A DNA stretch of 64,000 bases from NCBI GenBank assembly GCA_024742695.1, contig JANSXY010000005.1:171668-235667 (forward strand). Direction: 5' to 3'. The notes below the pieces were generated by a model. That model saw only the letters and a program-made list of their open reading frames with translations. It was not told where the DNA came from and did not search any database. This document shows positions 45,142 to 53,164 of the stretch, piece after piece. Both the position numbers and the translations under genes were made by a program. The DNA is from Paracoccaceae bacterium. Lineage in GTDB: Bacteria; Pseudomonadota; Alphaproteobacteria; Rhodobacterales; Rhodobacteraceae. Every line of letters starts with the position of its first letter. The stretch's first letter is position 1.

Positions 45142-45335
45142 GGGCCGGGCCGCCGGCGTGGCGTCACGCCCGGCGATGGCGTCGCCCGCAGCCTACCGCG
45201 ACGGGGTTACCAGAACTTGCCATGGGGCGGCGATCGGTGGGCCGGGCCGCCGGCGTGGCGTCACGCCCGGCGATGGCGTCGCCCGCAGCCTACCGCGACG
45301 GGGTTACCAGAACTTGCCATGGGGCGGCGATCGGT
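45142..45335. repeat. Perfect 97-bp tandem duplication
   Basis: The unit at 45142-45238 is repeated without any mismatch at 45239-45335. It lies in the gap between the promoter side of the secreted-protein gene and the 3' end of the aromatic aminotransferase gene. Each unit contains an imperfect palindrome around GGCGTG-GCGT-CACGCC and the segment GGGGTTACCAGAACTTGCC. Identity implies a recent slippage or unequal-crossover event. It does not resemble a CRISPR repeat or an insertion-sequence end. Confidence 0.95.
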
Positions 45336-45360
45336 TGGCGGGCCGGCCCGAACCCCGCGG

Positions 45361-46545
45361 TCAGACCCCGGCCGCGACGATCGCGCGGGCCAGCACCGGG
45401 ATCGTGCGGGCGTTGAGCCCGGCGATGTTCATCCGCGAATCGCCCACCATGTAGATCGCGTGATCCTCGCGCATCTTCGCCACCTGTTCCGGCGTCGCCC
45501 CGATCCGTGAGAACATGCCGCGATGCCGGGCGAGGAAATCGAACCGGTCGGAATTCGTCAGTTGCCGCAATTCCGCGGCCAGCGCCTCGCGCAGCGCGAT
45601 CATCCCGGTGCGCACGTCTTCCAGTTCCGCCTCCCAGTCGGCCCGTAGCGCCGGATCGCCGAGGATCACCGAAACCAGCCGCGCGCCGTGATCGGGCGGG
45701 AAGGAAAAGTTCTGGCGGTTGAGATGCGCCATCGTGCCCTGCGCCAGGTCGCGGGCCTTCGCGCCGTCGGCGATCGAGAACAGGATGCCGGTGCGCTCGC
45801 GGTAGATTCCGAAGTTCTTCGAACAGGAGGCCGCGATCAGCGCCTCGGGCAGCCGCGCGCAGATCATCCGCGTCGGCCCGGCATCGGCCTCCAGCCCGTC
45901 GCCGAAGCCCTGGTAGGCCAGGTCGATCATCGGCAGCGCGCCCTTCGCCTCGATCAATGCCGCCAGCGCGTCCCATTCCGCGGCGGTCGGGTTCGCGCCG
46001 GTGGGATTGTGGCAGCAGCCATGCACCAGCACCACGTCGCCGGGCTGCATCCCGGCGAGGTCTTCCATCATCCCGGCCGTGTCCAGCCCGCGTGTCCCGG
46101 CGTCGAAATACCGGTACATCCGGGTCTTGAGCCCGAGATGCCTGAGGATCGACAGGTGGTTCGGCCAGGTCGGGTCCGACACCCAGACGGTAACGTCGGG
46201 CGCGGCCATCTTCACCATTTCCAGTGCCTGCCGCACCGCCCCGGTCCCGCCCGGCGTCGCGACCGAGGCGATGCGATCGGCGGCGACGGCATCGCCCAGC
46301 ACCAGTCCGGCCATCGCGTCGCGATAGTCCGGTTCGCCGGCCAGGCCGGTGTAGCTTTTCGTCGTTTCCGTCTCCCACCAGCGCTTCTCGGCGGCCTTGA
46401 CCGCGCGCATGATCGGGGTCACGCCCTCGGCGTTCTTGTAGACGCCGACGCCCAGGTCGATCTTGTCGGCCCGCGGATCGGCCCGGTACTGGCCCATCAG
46501 TTGCAGGATCTTGTCGGCCGGCTGTTCCGCCAGGGTTGCGAACAT
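45361..46545 (-). CDS. Aromatic amino acid / aspartate aminotransferase (class I gamma)
   Basis: A 394-residue PLP aminotransferase with the class I fold. IDLGVGVYKNAEG near residue 30, NPTGANPT, DLAYQGFG and the PLP-binding Lys in SCSKNFGIYRERTG are diagnostic of TyrB/AspC-type enzymes. It transfers amino groups between aromatic or acidic amino acids and 2-oxoglutarate; specificity between Tyr/Phe and Asp is unresolved. It starts three bases from the sulfurtransferase stop, so the two form an operon. Confidence 0.9.
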   Translation of the reverse strand: MFATLAEQPADKILQLMGQYRADPRADKIDLGVGVYKNAEGVTPIMRAVKAAEKRWWETETTKSYTGLAGEPDYRDAMAGLVLGDAVAADRIASVATPGGTGAVRQALEMVKMAAPDVTVWVSDPTWPNHLSILRHLGLKTRMYRYFDAGTRGLDTAGMMEDLAGMQPGDVVLVHGCCHNPTGANPTAAEWDALAALIEAKGALPMIDLAYQGFGDGLEADAGPTRMICARLPEALIAASCSKNFGIYRERTGILFSIADGAKARDLAQGTMAHLNRQNFSFPPDHGARLVSVILGDPALRADWEAELEDVRTGMIALREALAAELRQLTNSDRFDFLARHRGMFSRIGATPEQVAKMREDHAIYMVGDSRMNIAGLNARTIPVLARAIVAAGV

Positions 46546-46547
46546 CT

Positions 46548-47402
46548 TCAGTCCCCTTTCGCGACCTTGAGGTCGCCGTACATGCCCCATTCCGCCCACG
46601 ACCCGTCGTACAGCGCGTGATCGCGATGGCCGAGGATTTCCAGCGCCAGGTTGATGATCGCCGCGCTGACCCCGGAGCCGCAGGTGGTGATCACCGGGCG
46701 CGCCGGATCGACGCCGGCCCCGGCGAAGGCGGCGCGCAGCCCGGCCGCGTCCTTCATCGTGCCATCCTCGTTCAGCAGCGCGCGGTAGTGCAGGTTCCTG
46801 GAATTCGGGATGTGGCCCTGGCGAAGGCCCGGCCGCGGCTCGGCCTCGTCGCCCCGGAACCGGCCGGGGGAGCGGGCATCGACGATCTGCCAGTCGCCCA
46901 GCTTGGCGGCGGCGGCGACCTGCGTGACGTCCTTGACGAGGTGTGCCTGGCGCTGAACCGTCATGTGCCGGTCGCGGGTGATCGGCGGCATGTCTTCCAC
47001 CGGGCGGCCCTCGGCCCGCCATTTCGGCATGCCGCCGTCCAGCACCGCGACATCGCGCTTTCCCATCAGCCGGAAGGTCCACCACACGCGCGGCGCCGAA
47101 AACAACCCCGCGCCGTCGTAGATGACAACCTGATGGCCGTCGCCGACCCCCATCGCCCGCATCCGGGACATGAACTTTTCCACCGGCGGGGCCATGTGCG
47201 GCAGGTCCGACCGGGTGTCGGAAATCTCGTCGATATCGAAGAACCGCGCGCCGGGAATGTGGGCGGCCTGGTATTCCGCCTTCGCGTCGCGGCCCATGTC
47301 GGGCAGGTACCACGACGCATCCAGCACACGCAGGTCGGGATCCTTCAGATGGGCTTCCAGCCAGTCGGTGGAAACAAGCGTTGCAGGATCGTCTGCGGGC
47401 AT
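46548..47402 (-). CDS. sseA: 3-mercaptopyruvate / thiosulfate sulfurtransferase
   Basis: A 284-residue protein with two rhodanese domains. The N-terminal inactive one has LVSTDWLEAHLKDPDLRVLDASW; the C-terminal one carries the active loop CGSGVSA (TTCGSGVSAAI), which is the pattern of mercaptopyruvate sulfurtransferases rather than thiosulfate sulfurtransferases (CRKGVT). It moves sulfur to cyanide or thiols and may feed cysteine degradation with the adjacent aminotransferase, which could make mercaptopyruvate from cysteine. The ATG at 47402 is used. Confidence 0.9.
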   Translation of the reverse strand: MPADDPATLVSTDWLEAHLKDPDLRVLDASWYLPDMGRDAKAEYQAAHIPGARFFDIDEISDTRSDLPHMAPPVEKFMSRMRAMGVGDGHQVVIYDGAGLFSAPRVWWTFRLMGKRDVAVLDGGMPKWRAEGRPVEDMPPITRDRHMTVQRQAHLVKDVTQVAAAAKLGDWQIVDARSPGRFRGDEAEPRPGLRQGHIPNSRNLHYRALLNEDGTMKDAAGLRAAFAGAGVDPARPVITTCGSGVSAAIINLALEILGHRDHALYDGSWAEWGMYGDLKVAKGD

Positions 47403-47523
47403 GGCGGCCTTCCCCTCGCTGGCGGATCGCCCCAGCACTACCGCGCGCCGGGCGACCGGGCAAGGCCGGGGCAGGCCGTGCCCCGCCCCGGTGCGAACCC
47501 AGCGGAAGGGCCGGGGCCGCCGG

Positions 47524-48054
47524 TCAGCTGGGCTTCGGCGTGGCCGCCGGTTCCGCACCCTTGGTTTCCGCCGCGCGGCGGGCAAGTTCCTGGCGGTAGA
47601 GCGCGAGGAAGTCGACGGTGTCGAGATTGAGCGGCGGGAAGCCGCCATCGCGGGTCACGTCGGACACGATGCGCCGCACGAAGGGGAAGATCATCCGCGG
47701 GCATTCGATCAGCAGGAACGGGTGCAGCTGTTCCTCCGGCACACCCTCGACATGGAAGATGCCGCCGTAATCCAGCTCCAGCAGGAACAGCGTCGCGCCG
47801 TCGCCCTTGTTGGACGAGGTGATCTTGAACTTGCAGATCACCTCGTACTGGTGCTCGACCGACCGCTTGCGCGCGTCGAGGCTCACCTGCACCTGGATTT
47901 CCGGCTGCACGTTGCTGTCGCCCAGGCCGCGCTGGGCCACGGCATTCTCGAAGGACATGTCGCGGATGAACTGCGCCATCACCTGCATTTTCACCTGCGG
48001 CTGTGCCGCCTGCGGGGCCGTTGCGGGCTGTGCGCCGTTGCCGGTTTCGGTCAT
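47524..48054 (-). CDS. secB: Protein-export chaperone SecB
   Basis: A 176-residue SecB. Its core, MAQFIRDMSFENAVAQRG, EIQVQVSLDAR, EHQYEVICKFKI, the LLELDYGGIFHVEGV stretch and PFVRRIVSDVTRDGGFPPLNLDTVDF, is the conserved tetramer and SecA-interaction region. It holds unfolded preproteins for Sec translocation. The ATG at 48054 is chosen over an upstream GTG. It is divergent from timA across the fxsA gene, an alphaproteobacterial arrangement. Confidence 0.94.
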   Translation of the reverse strand: MTETGNGAQPATAPQAAQPQVKMQVMAQFIRDMSFENAVAQRGLGDSNVQPEIQVQVSLDARKRSVEHQYEVICKFKITSSNKGDGATLFLLELDYGGIFHVEGVPEEQLHPFLLIECPRMIFPFVRRIVSDVTRDGGFPPLNLDTVDFLALYRQELARRAAETKGAEPAATPKPS

Positions 48055-48109
48055 CTCACTCTCCGGTGTCACAAGATCGCGGGCTTCCTAGCACCTAGGA
48101 CCGGCCGCC

Positions 48110-48598
48110 TCAATGCCGCTGCCACGGCGACGGGCCGTCCGATCCGCGCCCGGTGCCGTCGATTTCGCGCCAGTCGCCCTCGATCACGTCCTCGGGCCCG
48201 CGCGGGCCGCGCGCCTCGCCCGGCGGCGGGGTGCCGACGGTGAAGCGCGCCATCTGCACCCGCCGCGCGGCCGCGGCGATCAGGGCGCGGCGCACCGGCG
48301 GCAGCAGCAAGAGAAGCCCGACGGTATCGGTGAAGAACCCCGGCGTCAGCAGCAGCGCCCCGGCGAACAGGATCACCGCGCCCTCGGCCAGCGCCCGGCC
48401 GGGATCGCCCAGCGTCTCCAGCGCCCGGCGCAGATCGGCCAGCGCCTGCGCGCCCTGGCTGCGGACCATGATGATGCCGGCGATCGCCGTCGCGACCACG
48501 ATCGCGAGCGTCGGCCAAAGGCCGATCAGCCCCCCGATTTCGATGAACAGCGCGATCTCGATCAGCGGCACGGCGAGGAAGGCAAGGAAGATATACAT
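48110..48598 (-). CDS. fxsA: FxsA family membrane protein
   Basis: A 162-residue protein with two to three hydrophobic helices in the first 110 residues (LAFLAVPLIEIALFIEIGGLIG and FAGALLLTPGFFTDTVGLLLLLPPVRR), the FxsA pattern. E. coli FxsA is a suppressor of F exclusion of phage T7; its molecular role elsewhere is unknown. The acidic, Gly/Pro-rich C-tail is cytoplasmic. It lies upstream of secB in the same direction. Confidence 0.85.
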   Translation of the reverse strand: MYIFLAFLAVPLIEIALFIEIGGLIGLWPTLAIVVATAIAGIIMVRSQGAQALADLRRALETLGDPGRALAEGAVILFAGALLLTPGFFTDTVGLLLLLPPVRRALIAAAARRVQMARFTVGTPPPGEARGPRGPEDVIEGDWREIDGTGRGSDGPSPWQRH

Positions 48599-48745
48599 TC
48601 TGGCCCCTCCGGCGGGTCACGTTCCGTTCAGCGGTTGCGGTTCATCATGGGTGTCGAGGTGGACTTGCCCCCGCCCCTCGCCTACATAGGTGGGAAGCAA
48701 AGAGATTACCAACCCAAGCCCGGCCCGGCCGGTCCGAGGAGCCCA

Positions 48746-49411
48746 ATGAGCAACGCCGTGATCCAACTTCTGGTCCTGGCCGCCATCGCCGTTTTCCTGA
48801 TCCTGCGCCTGCGCAGCGTGCTCGGCTCCCGCGAGGGGTTCGAGAAGCCGCCGGTACCGCTTCAGCCCTCTGCCGCCGAAAAGGCGCAGCGCCGCGGTTT
48901 CGAGGTGATCGAGGGCGGGCCCGACCGCGACATTTCCGACCACGCGCCGGATGGCAGCGAGGCCGCGCATGCCCTTGCCGCGATGAAGATGGCGGAGCCG
49001 GGGTTTTCCGTGTCGGAGTTCCTGCAGGGCGCTCGCGGCGCCTACGAGATGATCCTGATGGCCTTCGAGAACGGCGATCTCGACAAGGTGCGGCCGTTCC
49101 TGTCCGAGGACGTGCTGGAAAGCTTCGAGGCCGTCGTCGAGGCGCGGCGCGAGCAGGGGCTGACGGTCGAGGCCACGTTCCTCGGGATCCGCGAGCTTGC
49201 GCTGCATGACGCGGCCTTCGATCGCGACACCCGGCAGGCCGACATCTCGGTGCGCTATGTCGGCGAGATGACGTCGGCCGTGCGCAATGCCGAGGGCGAG
49301 ATCGTCGAGGGCGATCCCAAGGCGGTCAAGAAGATGCGCGATGTCTGGACCTTCTCGCGGCAGATGGGATCGCAGGATCCGAACTGGCAGCTGGTCGCCA
49401 CGGGGGAATGA
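48746..49411 (+). CDS. timA: Tim44/TimA-domain membrane-anchored protein
   Basis: A 221-residue protein with one N-terminal transmembrane helix (residues 4-22) and a C-terminal Tim44-like NTF2 domain (FLQGARGAYEMILMAFENGDLDKVRPFLSEDVLESF, and VWTFSRQMGSQDPNWQLVATGE at the end). Alphaproteobacterial TimA is the bacterial relative of mitochondrial Tim44. GAGGAG precedes its ATG. Its TGA is followed by TCC and then the GTG of mltA in the same reading frame, so the two genes abut in one frame. Confidence 0.88.
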   Translation: MSNAVIQLLVLAAIAVFLILRLRSVLGSREGFEKPPVPLQPSAAEKAQRRGFEVIEGGPDRDISDHAPDGSEAAHALAAMKMAEPGFSVSEFLQGARGAYEMILMAFENGDLDKVRPFLSEDVLESFEAVVEARREQGLTVEATFLGIRELALHDAAFDRDTRQADISVRYVGEMTSAVRNAEGEIVEGDPKAVKKMRDVWTFSRQMGSQDPNWQLVATGE

Positions 49412-49414
49412 TCC

Positions 49415-50320
49415 GTGCCGGTCGCCGCCGGCCCGGCGGGCCTGCCCGGCTGGCCGGGTGAGGGGCCCGATGCGGCGCTTGCGGCCTATCGCGGCACGCT
49501 CGACCTGATCGGCCCCGAATGGCCGCGCCCTGCCGCCGGCGACGACCCGGCGGAGTTCTTCGCCACGCGGTTCCGTGCGGGGCCGGCGCAGACCGGCCGG
49601 CTGACCGGCTACTTCGAACCCGAGATCGATGCCAGCCCGGTGCGGACCGGTCGCTTTCGGTACCCGCTGCACGCCCCGCCGCCCGGTCTTCCGGCGTCCC
49701 GCCCGTGGCTCAGCCGCGCCGAGATCGACGCCTCCGCGGCGCTGGACGGTCTCGAACTGGCCTGGCTCGACGATCCGCTGGAGGCGTTCCTCGTTCATGT
49801 CCAGGGGGCGGCGCGACTGAGGTTTCCGGACGGGCGGGTGCTCCGGCTGGGCCATGCCGCGAAGAACGGCCATCCCTACCGGTCGATCGGCGCCGAACTG
49901 GTTCGCCGCGGCGCGGTGACCGCGCCCGAAATGTCGCTGGCCGCGATCCGGGCGTGGTGTGCCGCCCATCCCGGCGAGGTCGCCGCGCTCCTGCAAACCA
50001 ACCCGTCCTACATCTTCTTCGCGCCGCGCGCGGTCGATCCCACCTGCGGGCCTCTCGGCGCGATGGGCCGGCCGGTGACCGAAGACGTGACGCTGGCCGT
50101 CGATCCCGCGCATCTGCCGCTGGGCGCGCCGGTCTGGATCGGCCCCGGCGTTCGCGGCGTCGCGCCCGGCCTCCGGATCGCGCAGGACACCGGCAGCGCG
50201 ATCCGCGGCGCGGGCCGGGCCGACCTGTTTTGCGGCACCGGCGGCGCGGCGGGGGCGCGGGCCGGGGCGCTGAACGCCCCGGTCACGCTTTGGCCGCTTC
50301 GGCCAACGGGCGCGGCATGA
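49415..50320 (+). CDS. mltA: MltA family lytic transglycosylase without a signal peptide
   Basis: A 301-residue MltA domain protein: LTGYFEPEIDASPVRTGRF, PLHAPP, GHAAKNGHPYRSIGAEL, and the catalytic Asp in IAQDTGSAIRGAGRADLFCGTG (3D domain). MltA cleaves peptidoglycan glycan strands in the periplasm, so an exported N-terminus is expected. Here the only start is GTG at 49415, one codon after the in-frame TGA of timA, and it leads straight into the domain with no hydrophobic segment. Export must be unusual, or the gene is misread. Confidence 0.85.
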   Translation: MPVAAGPAGLPGWPGEGPDAALAAYRGTLDLIGPEWPRPAAGDDPAEFFATRFRAGPAQTGRLTGYFEPEIDASPVRTGRFRYPLHAPPPGLPASRPWLSRAEIDASAALDGLELAWLDDPLEAFLVHVQGAARLRFPDGRVLRLGHAAKNGHPYRSIGAELVRRGAVTAPEMSLAAIRAWCAAHPGEVAALLQTNPSYIFFAPRAVDPTCGPLGAMGRPVTEDVTLAVDPAHLPLGAPVWIGPGVRGVAPGLRIAQDTGSAIRGAGRADLFCGTGGAAGARAGALNAPVTLWPLRPTGAA

Positions 50321-50913
50321 CCCGGCGGCCGCGCAGGCTGACCCCCGAAGAGCGGGAACTGTGGTCGCGCGTCGCCGCGGCCACCACCGCGCTGCATCCC
50401 GAACACGCCCGGCGGATCGATCCGGAGGCGGCGGACCCGAAGACACCCGTGCCGCACAGGACGAAGCCGGCGCTGCCCGATTTCCGGATCGGCGAATCGG
50501 TGCCCGACGTGGCGTTCGGCCACGACCTCGCGCCCTCGCTGTCCGACAGGCTGGCCCGCACCCCGGTCCGGATGGACCGCAAGGCGCACAAGCAGATGAC
50601 CCGCGGCAAGCTCGCGCCCGAGGCACGGATCGACCTGCACGGGATGACGCTGGCCCAGGCGCATCCGGCACTGACAGGCTTCCTGCGCGATGCCCATGCC
50701 CGCGGCGTGCGGCTGGCGCTGGTGATCACCGGCAAGGGCCGGCGCGGCGCCGATGACGGCCCGATCCCGCAGCGCCAGGGCGTGCTGCGCCACCAGGTGC
50801 CGGTTTGGCTGAACCAGCCGCCCTTGGGCGCGATCGTGCTGCAGGTGGCCGAGGCGCATCTGCGCCACGGCGGATCGGGGGCCTACTACGTGTACCTGCG
50901 CCGCGGCGGCTAG
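50317..50913 (+). CDS. Smr domain protein
   Basis: A 198-residue protein with a C-terminal Smr (MutS2-related) domain: ARIDLHGMTLAQAHPAL and LVITGKGRRG mark the DLHG and TGxG motifs, with HQVPVWL after them. Smr domains nick DNA or cleave RNA in other proteins. The N-terminal 100 residues are basic and Pro-rich. Its ATG overlaps the mltA stop (ATGA), so timA-mltA-smr is one operon. Confidence 0.85.
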   Translation: MTRRPRRLTPEERELWSRVAAATTALHPEHARRIDPEAADPKTPVPHRTKPALPDFRIGESVPDVAFGHDLAPSLSDRLARTPVRMDRKAHKQMTRGKLAPEARIDLHGMTLAQAHPALTGFLRDAHARGVRLALVITGKGRRGADDGPIPQRQGVLRHQVPVWLNQPPLGAIVLQVAEAHLRHGGSGAYYVYLRRGG

Positions 50914-52130
50914 ACCGGCCGCGCCGCCCAGGCCCGCGCCAGCGGCGCCAGCATGACAAGCCCCGCACCCAGGAACCACGCGGCATAGGCCACAAGCTGC
51001 ACCGGCATCGCCGCCCCCGCATCGATCAGCGCGCCCGACATCGCCGGCCCGATCGCCGACCCCGCGACCATCGCCGAGGCCACGGCGGCCTTGATCGCGC
51101 CAAGATGCCGGGTGCCGTAGAACTCTGCCCAGCAGGCCGCCGGCAGCGTCGCCTGGCCGCCGCCGGCAAGGCCCAGCAGCATCACGCCGACCGCCGCCCC
51201 GGCCAGCGTTTCGGTCAGGCCCAGCACGGCGAAGCCCAGCACCAGCGGCACCAGGTAGACCGGCAGCACCCGGCCCGCGCCGAACCGGTCGATCGCCCAG
51301 CCGAAGCCCGCCGTCGCGACCAGGAAGGCCGCCGACCCCAGCGGGAACACGGCGACCAGCGCGAGGTGATCCCAGCCCTTCACCGCGGCGAAATGCACCT
51401 GCTGGAACCAGAACGCGGTAACGCAGGCGGGTGAGCCGACCAGCGCGGGCATCAGCGCCCAGAACAACGGATGGCGCAGCGCCTCGGCCCGGCGCCAGTG
51501 TCGCCCCGCCATGCCCGTCTGCGCCGTCGTGCCGCCCTGCGACTGCGGTACCCTCTCGGTCGTCAGAAGCCGCCACAGAACCGGGATCATCGCCAGCACG
51601 AACAGCGCCGACAGCGCCCACAGAACCTGCCAGTCGATCCGGGTCTTGAGCCAGACGAAGGTCAGCGGCATCGTCGCCTCGCCCAAGAGGAAGCCAAGCG
51701 TCGCCACCGCCAGCGCGCGGCCGCGGGTGGCCACGAACCAGCGTGCCATCGCGACCATGGCGACATGGCTCGCCATGCCCTGCCCGGTGAAACGCAGGCA
51801 GAAGATCACCGCCGGCAGCAGCGCCGCCGCGGAATTGAGCGCCATGAAGGCGGCGGCGATGGCGATGCCGGCCAGCACCGCCGCGCCCAGGGTGGCCACC
51901 CGGAACCGGTCGGCCAGCCCGCCGGCCCAAAGCATCAGCACCGCCGAAGCCGCCGTGCCGGTGGCGTAGATCGCGCCCCACTCGGCATGGCCGAGGCCGA
52001 ATTCCGCCCGGATCTCGGCCGCGAAGATCGAGATGAAGAAGGTCTGCCCGAAGCTCGACAGGAACGACATCAGCGCCCCGGCCGCCAGCCAGCGGGCGTT
52101 TTCGCGCAGGAAGGTGAGGAACGGGGGCAT
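50910..52130 (-). CDS. MFS transporter
   Basis: A 406-residue protein with twelve predicted membrane helices in two bundles. The loop 2-3 motif GGLADRFRVATLGA fits the MFS consensus GxxxDRxGRR. Substrate is not identifiable. It converges on smr, with stops overlapping by four bases. The ATG at 52130 is chosen; one eight codons upstream is possible. It probably exports or imports a small organic solute. Confidence 0.85.
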   Translation of the reverse strand: MPPFLTFLRENARWLAAGALMSFLSSFGQTFFISIFAAEIRAEFGLGHAEWGAIYATGTAASAVLMLWAGGLADRFRVATLGAAVLAGIAIAAAFMALNSAAALLPAVIFCLRFTGQGMASHVAMVAMARWFVATRGRALAVATLGFLLGEATMPLTFVWLKTRIDWQVLWALSALFVLAMIPVLWRLLTTERVPQSQGGTTAQTGMAGRHWRRAEALRHPLFWALMPALVGSPACVTAFWFQQVHFAAVKGWDHLALVAVFPLGSAAFLVATAGFGWAIDRFGAGRVLPVYLVPLVLGFAVLGLTETLAGAAVGVMLLGLAGGGQATLPAACWAEFYGTRHLGAIKAAVASAMVAGSAIGPAMSGALIDAGAAMPVQLVAYAAWFLGAGLVMLAPLARAWAARPV

Positions 52131-52294
52131 CTGCGGCTCGCTTCGGTGCCGCATTAGCCATCGGCCGATCCGCCGGCGCAAGCGGATATCGCGGCCGCCG
52201 CCGCAAGCCGTCGGGGAACGCCGAAGCCCGGCCACTGGACCTTGCCGGCGGGCGCTGCTTAACTTCGCCCCGAACGGCGAGGGAGGACGGGCGC

Positions 52295-53158
52295 ATGGCC
52301 ACCGGAAGCAACATCCGCACCTGGTTCGACGGCGCGTGGCACGACGGTGACGCGATGATCCTGCGCGCCGCCGATCACGGGGCCTGGCTGGGCACCACGG
52401 TCTTCGACGGCGCACGCTACGCGCATGGCCTGACCCCCGATCTCGACCTGCACTGCGCCCGCGTCAACCGCTCGGCCGAGGCGCTGATGATCACCCCGAC
52501 GGTGGGCACCGACGAGATGGTGGCGATCGTGCGCGAGGGGTTGGCGCGCTACCCGAAGGATGCCGCCGTCTACATCCGGCCGATGTACTGGGCGATCGAA
52601 AGCGGCGACCTGGCGATCGTTCCGAAACCCGGGGTCACCGGATTCGCGATCAGCCTTGAAGAGATACCGATGGCGCCCGAAACCGCCGCCACGACGCTGA
52701 CCACCACGCGGTTCCGCCGCCCGACGCTGGATTGCGCGGTGGTCAATGCCAAGGCCGGCTGCCTTTACCCCAACAATGCCCGGATGATCGCCGAGGCGCG
52801 GAGCAAGGGCTACGGCAACGCGCTTGTCGCCGACGCGATGGGCAACGTCGCCGAAACCGCCACCGCCAATGTCTTCATGGTTCGCGATGGCGAGGTTTTC
52901 ACCCCGGTTCCGAACGGCACCTTCCTGGCCGGGATCACCCGCGCCCGGCATATCGACAACCTGCGCGCCGACGGGGTGACGGTGCACGAGACGGTGCTGG
53001 GCTTCGAGGATTTCCGGCAGGCGGACGAGGTGTTCCTGTCGGGCAACATGAACAAGGTCACGCCGGTCAGCGAGTTCGACGGCACCCATTACCAGAGCGG
53101 CCGGATGGCGAAACGCGCGCGCGAGCTTTACTGGGACTGGGCCGCGAGCGCGGGATAG
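52295..53158 (+). CDS. Class IV (branched-chain type) aminotransferase
   Basis: A 287-residue PLP fold-type IV enzyme. TWFDGAWHDGDAMILRAADHGAWLGTTVFDGAR is the family N-terminus, the PLP lysine is in VNAKAGCLYPNNARM, and ETATANVFMVRDG is the class IV signature. It resembles branched-chain aminotransferases but lacks part of the canonical BCAT pattern, so D-amino acid or 4-amino-4-deoxychorismate-like chemistry is possible. It is the first gene of a rightward run with the four-Cys membrane protein. Confidence 0.85.
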   Translation: MATGSNIRTWFDGAWHDGDAMILRAADHGAWLGTTVFDGARYAHGLTPDLDLHCARVNRSAEALMITPTVGTDEMVAIVREGLARYPKDAAVYIRPMYWAIESGDLAIVPKPGVTGFAISLEEIPMAPETAATTLTTTRFRRPTLDCAVVNAKAGCLYPNNARMIAEARSKGYGNALVADAMGNVAETATANVFMVRDGEVFTPVPNGTFLAGITRARHIDNLRADGVTVHETVLGFEDFRQADEVFLSGNMNKVTPVSEFDGTHYQSGRMAKRARELYWDWAASAG

Positions 53159-53164
53159 GCCGCG

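Noticed and set aside
45116..45167. Longer N-terminus for the secreted protein at 44757-45116
   Set aside because: The extra 17 residues arise partly within the tandem repeat and would precede the signal peptide, which already starts well at the GTG.
45142..45335. CRISPR array or insertion-sequence remnant at the tandem repeat
   Set aside because: Only two contiguous 97-bp units without spacers, no cas genes, no transposase and no terminal inverted repeats.
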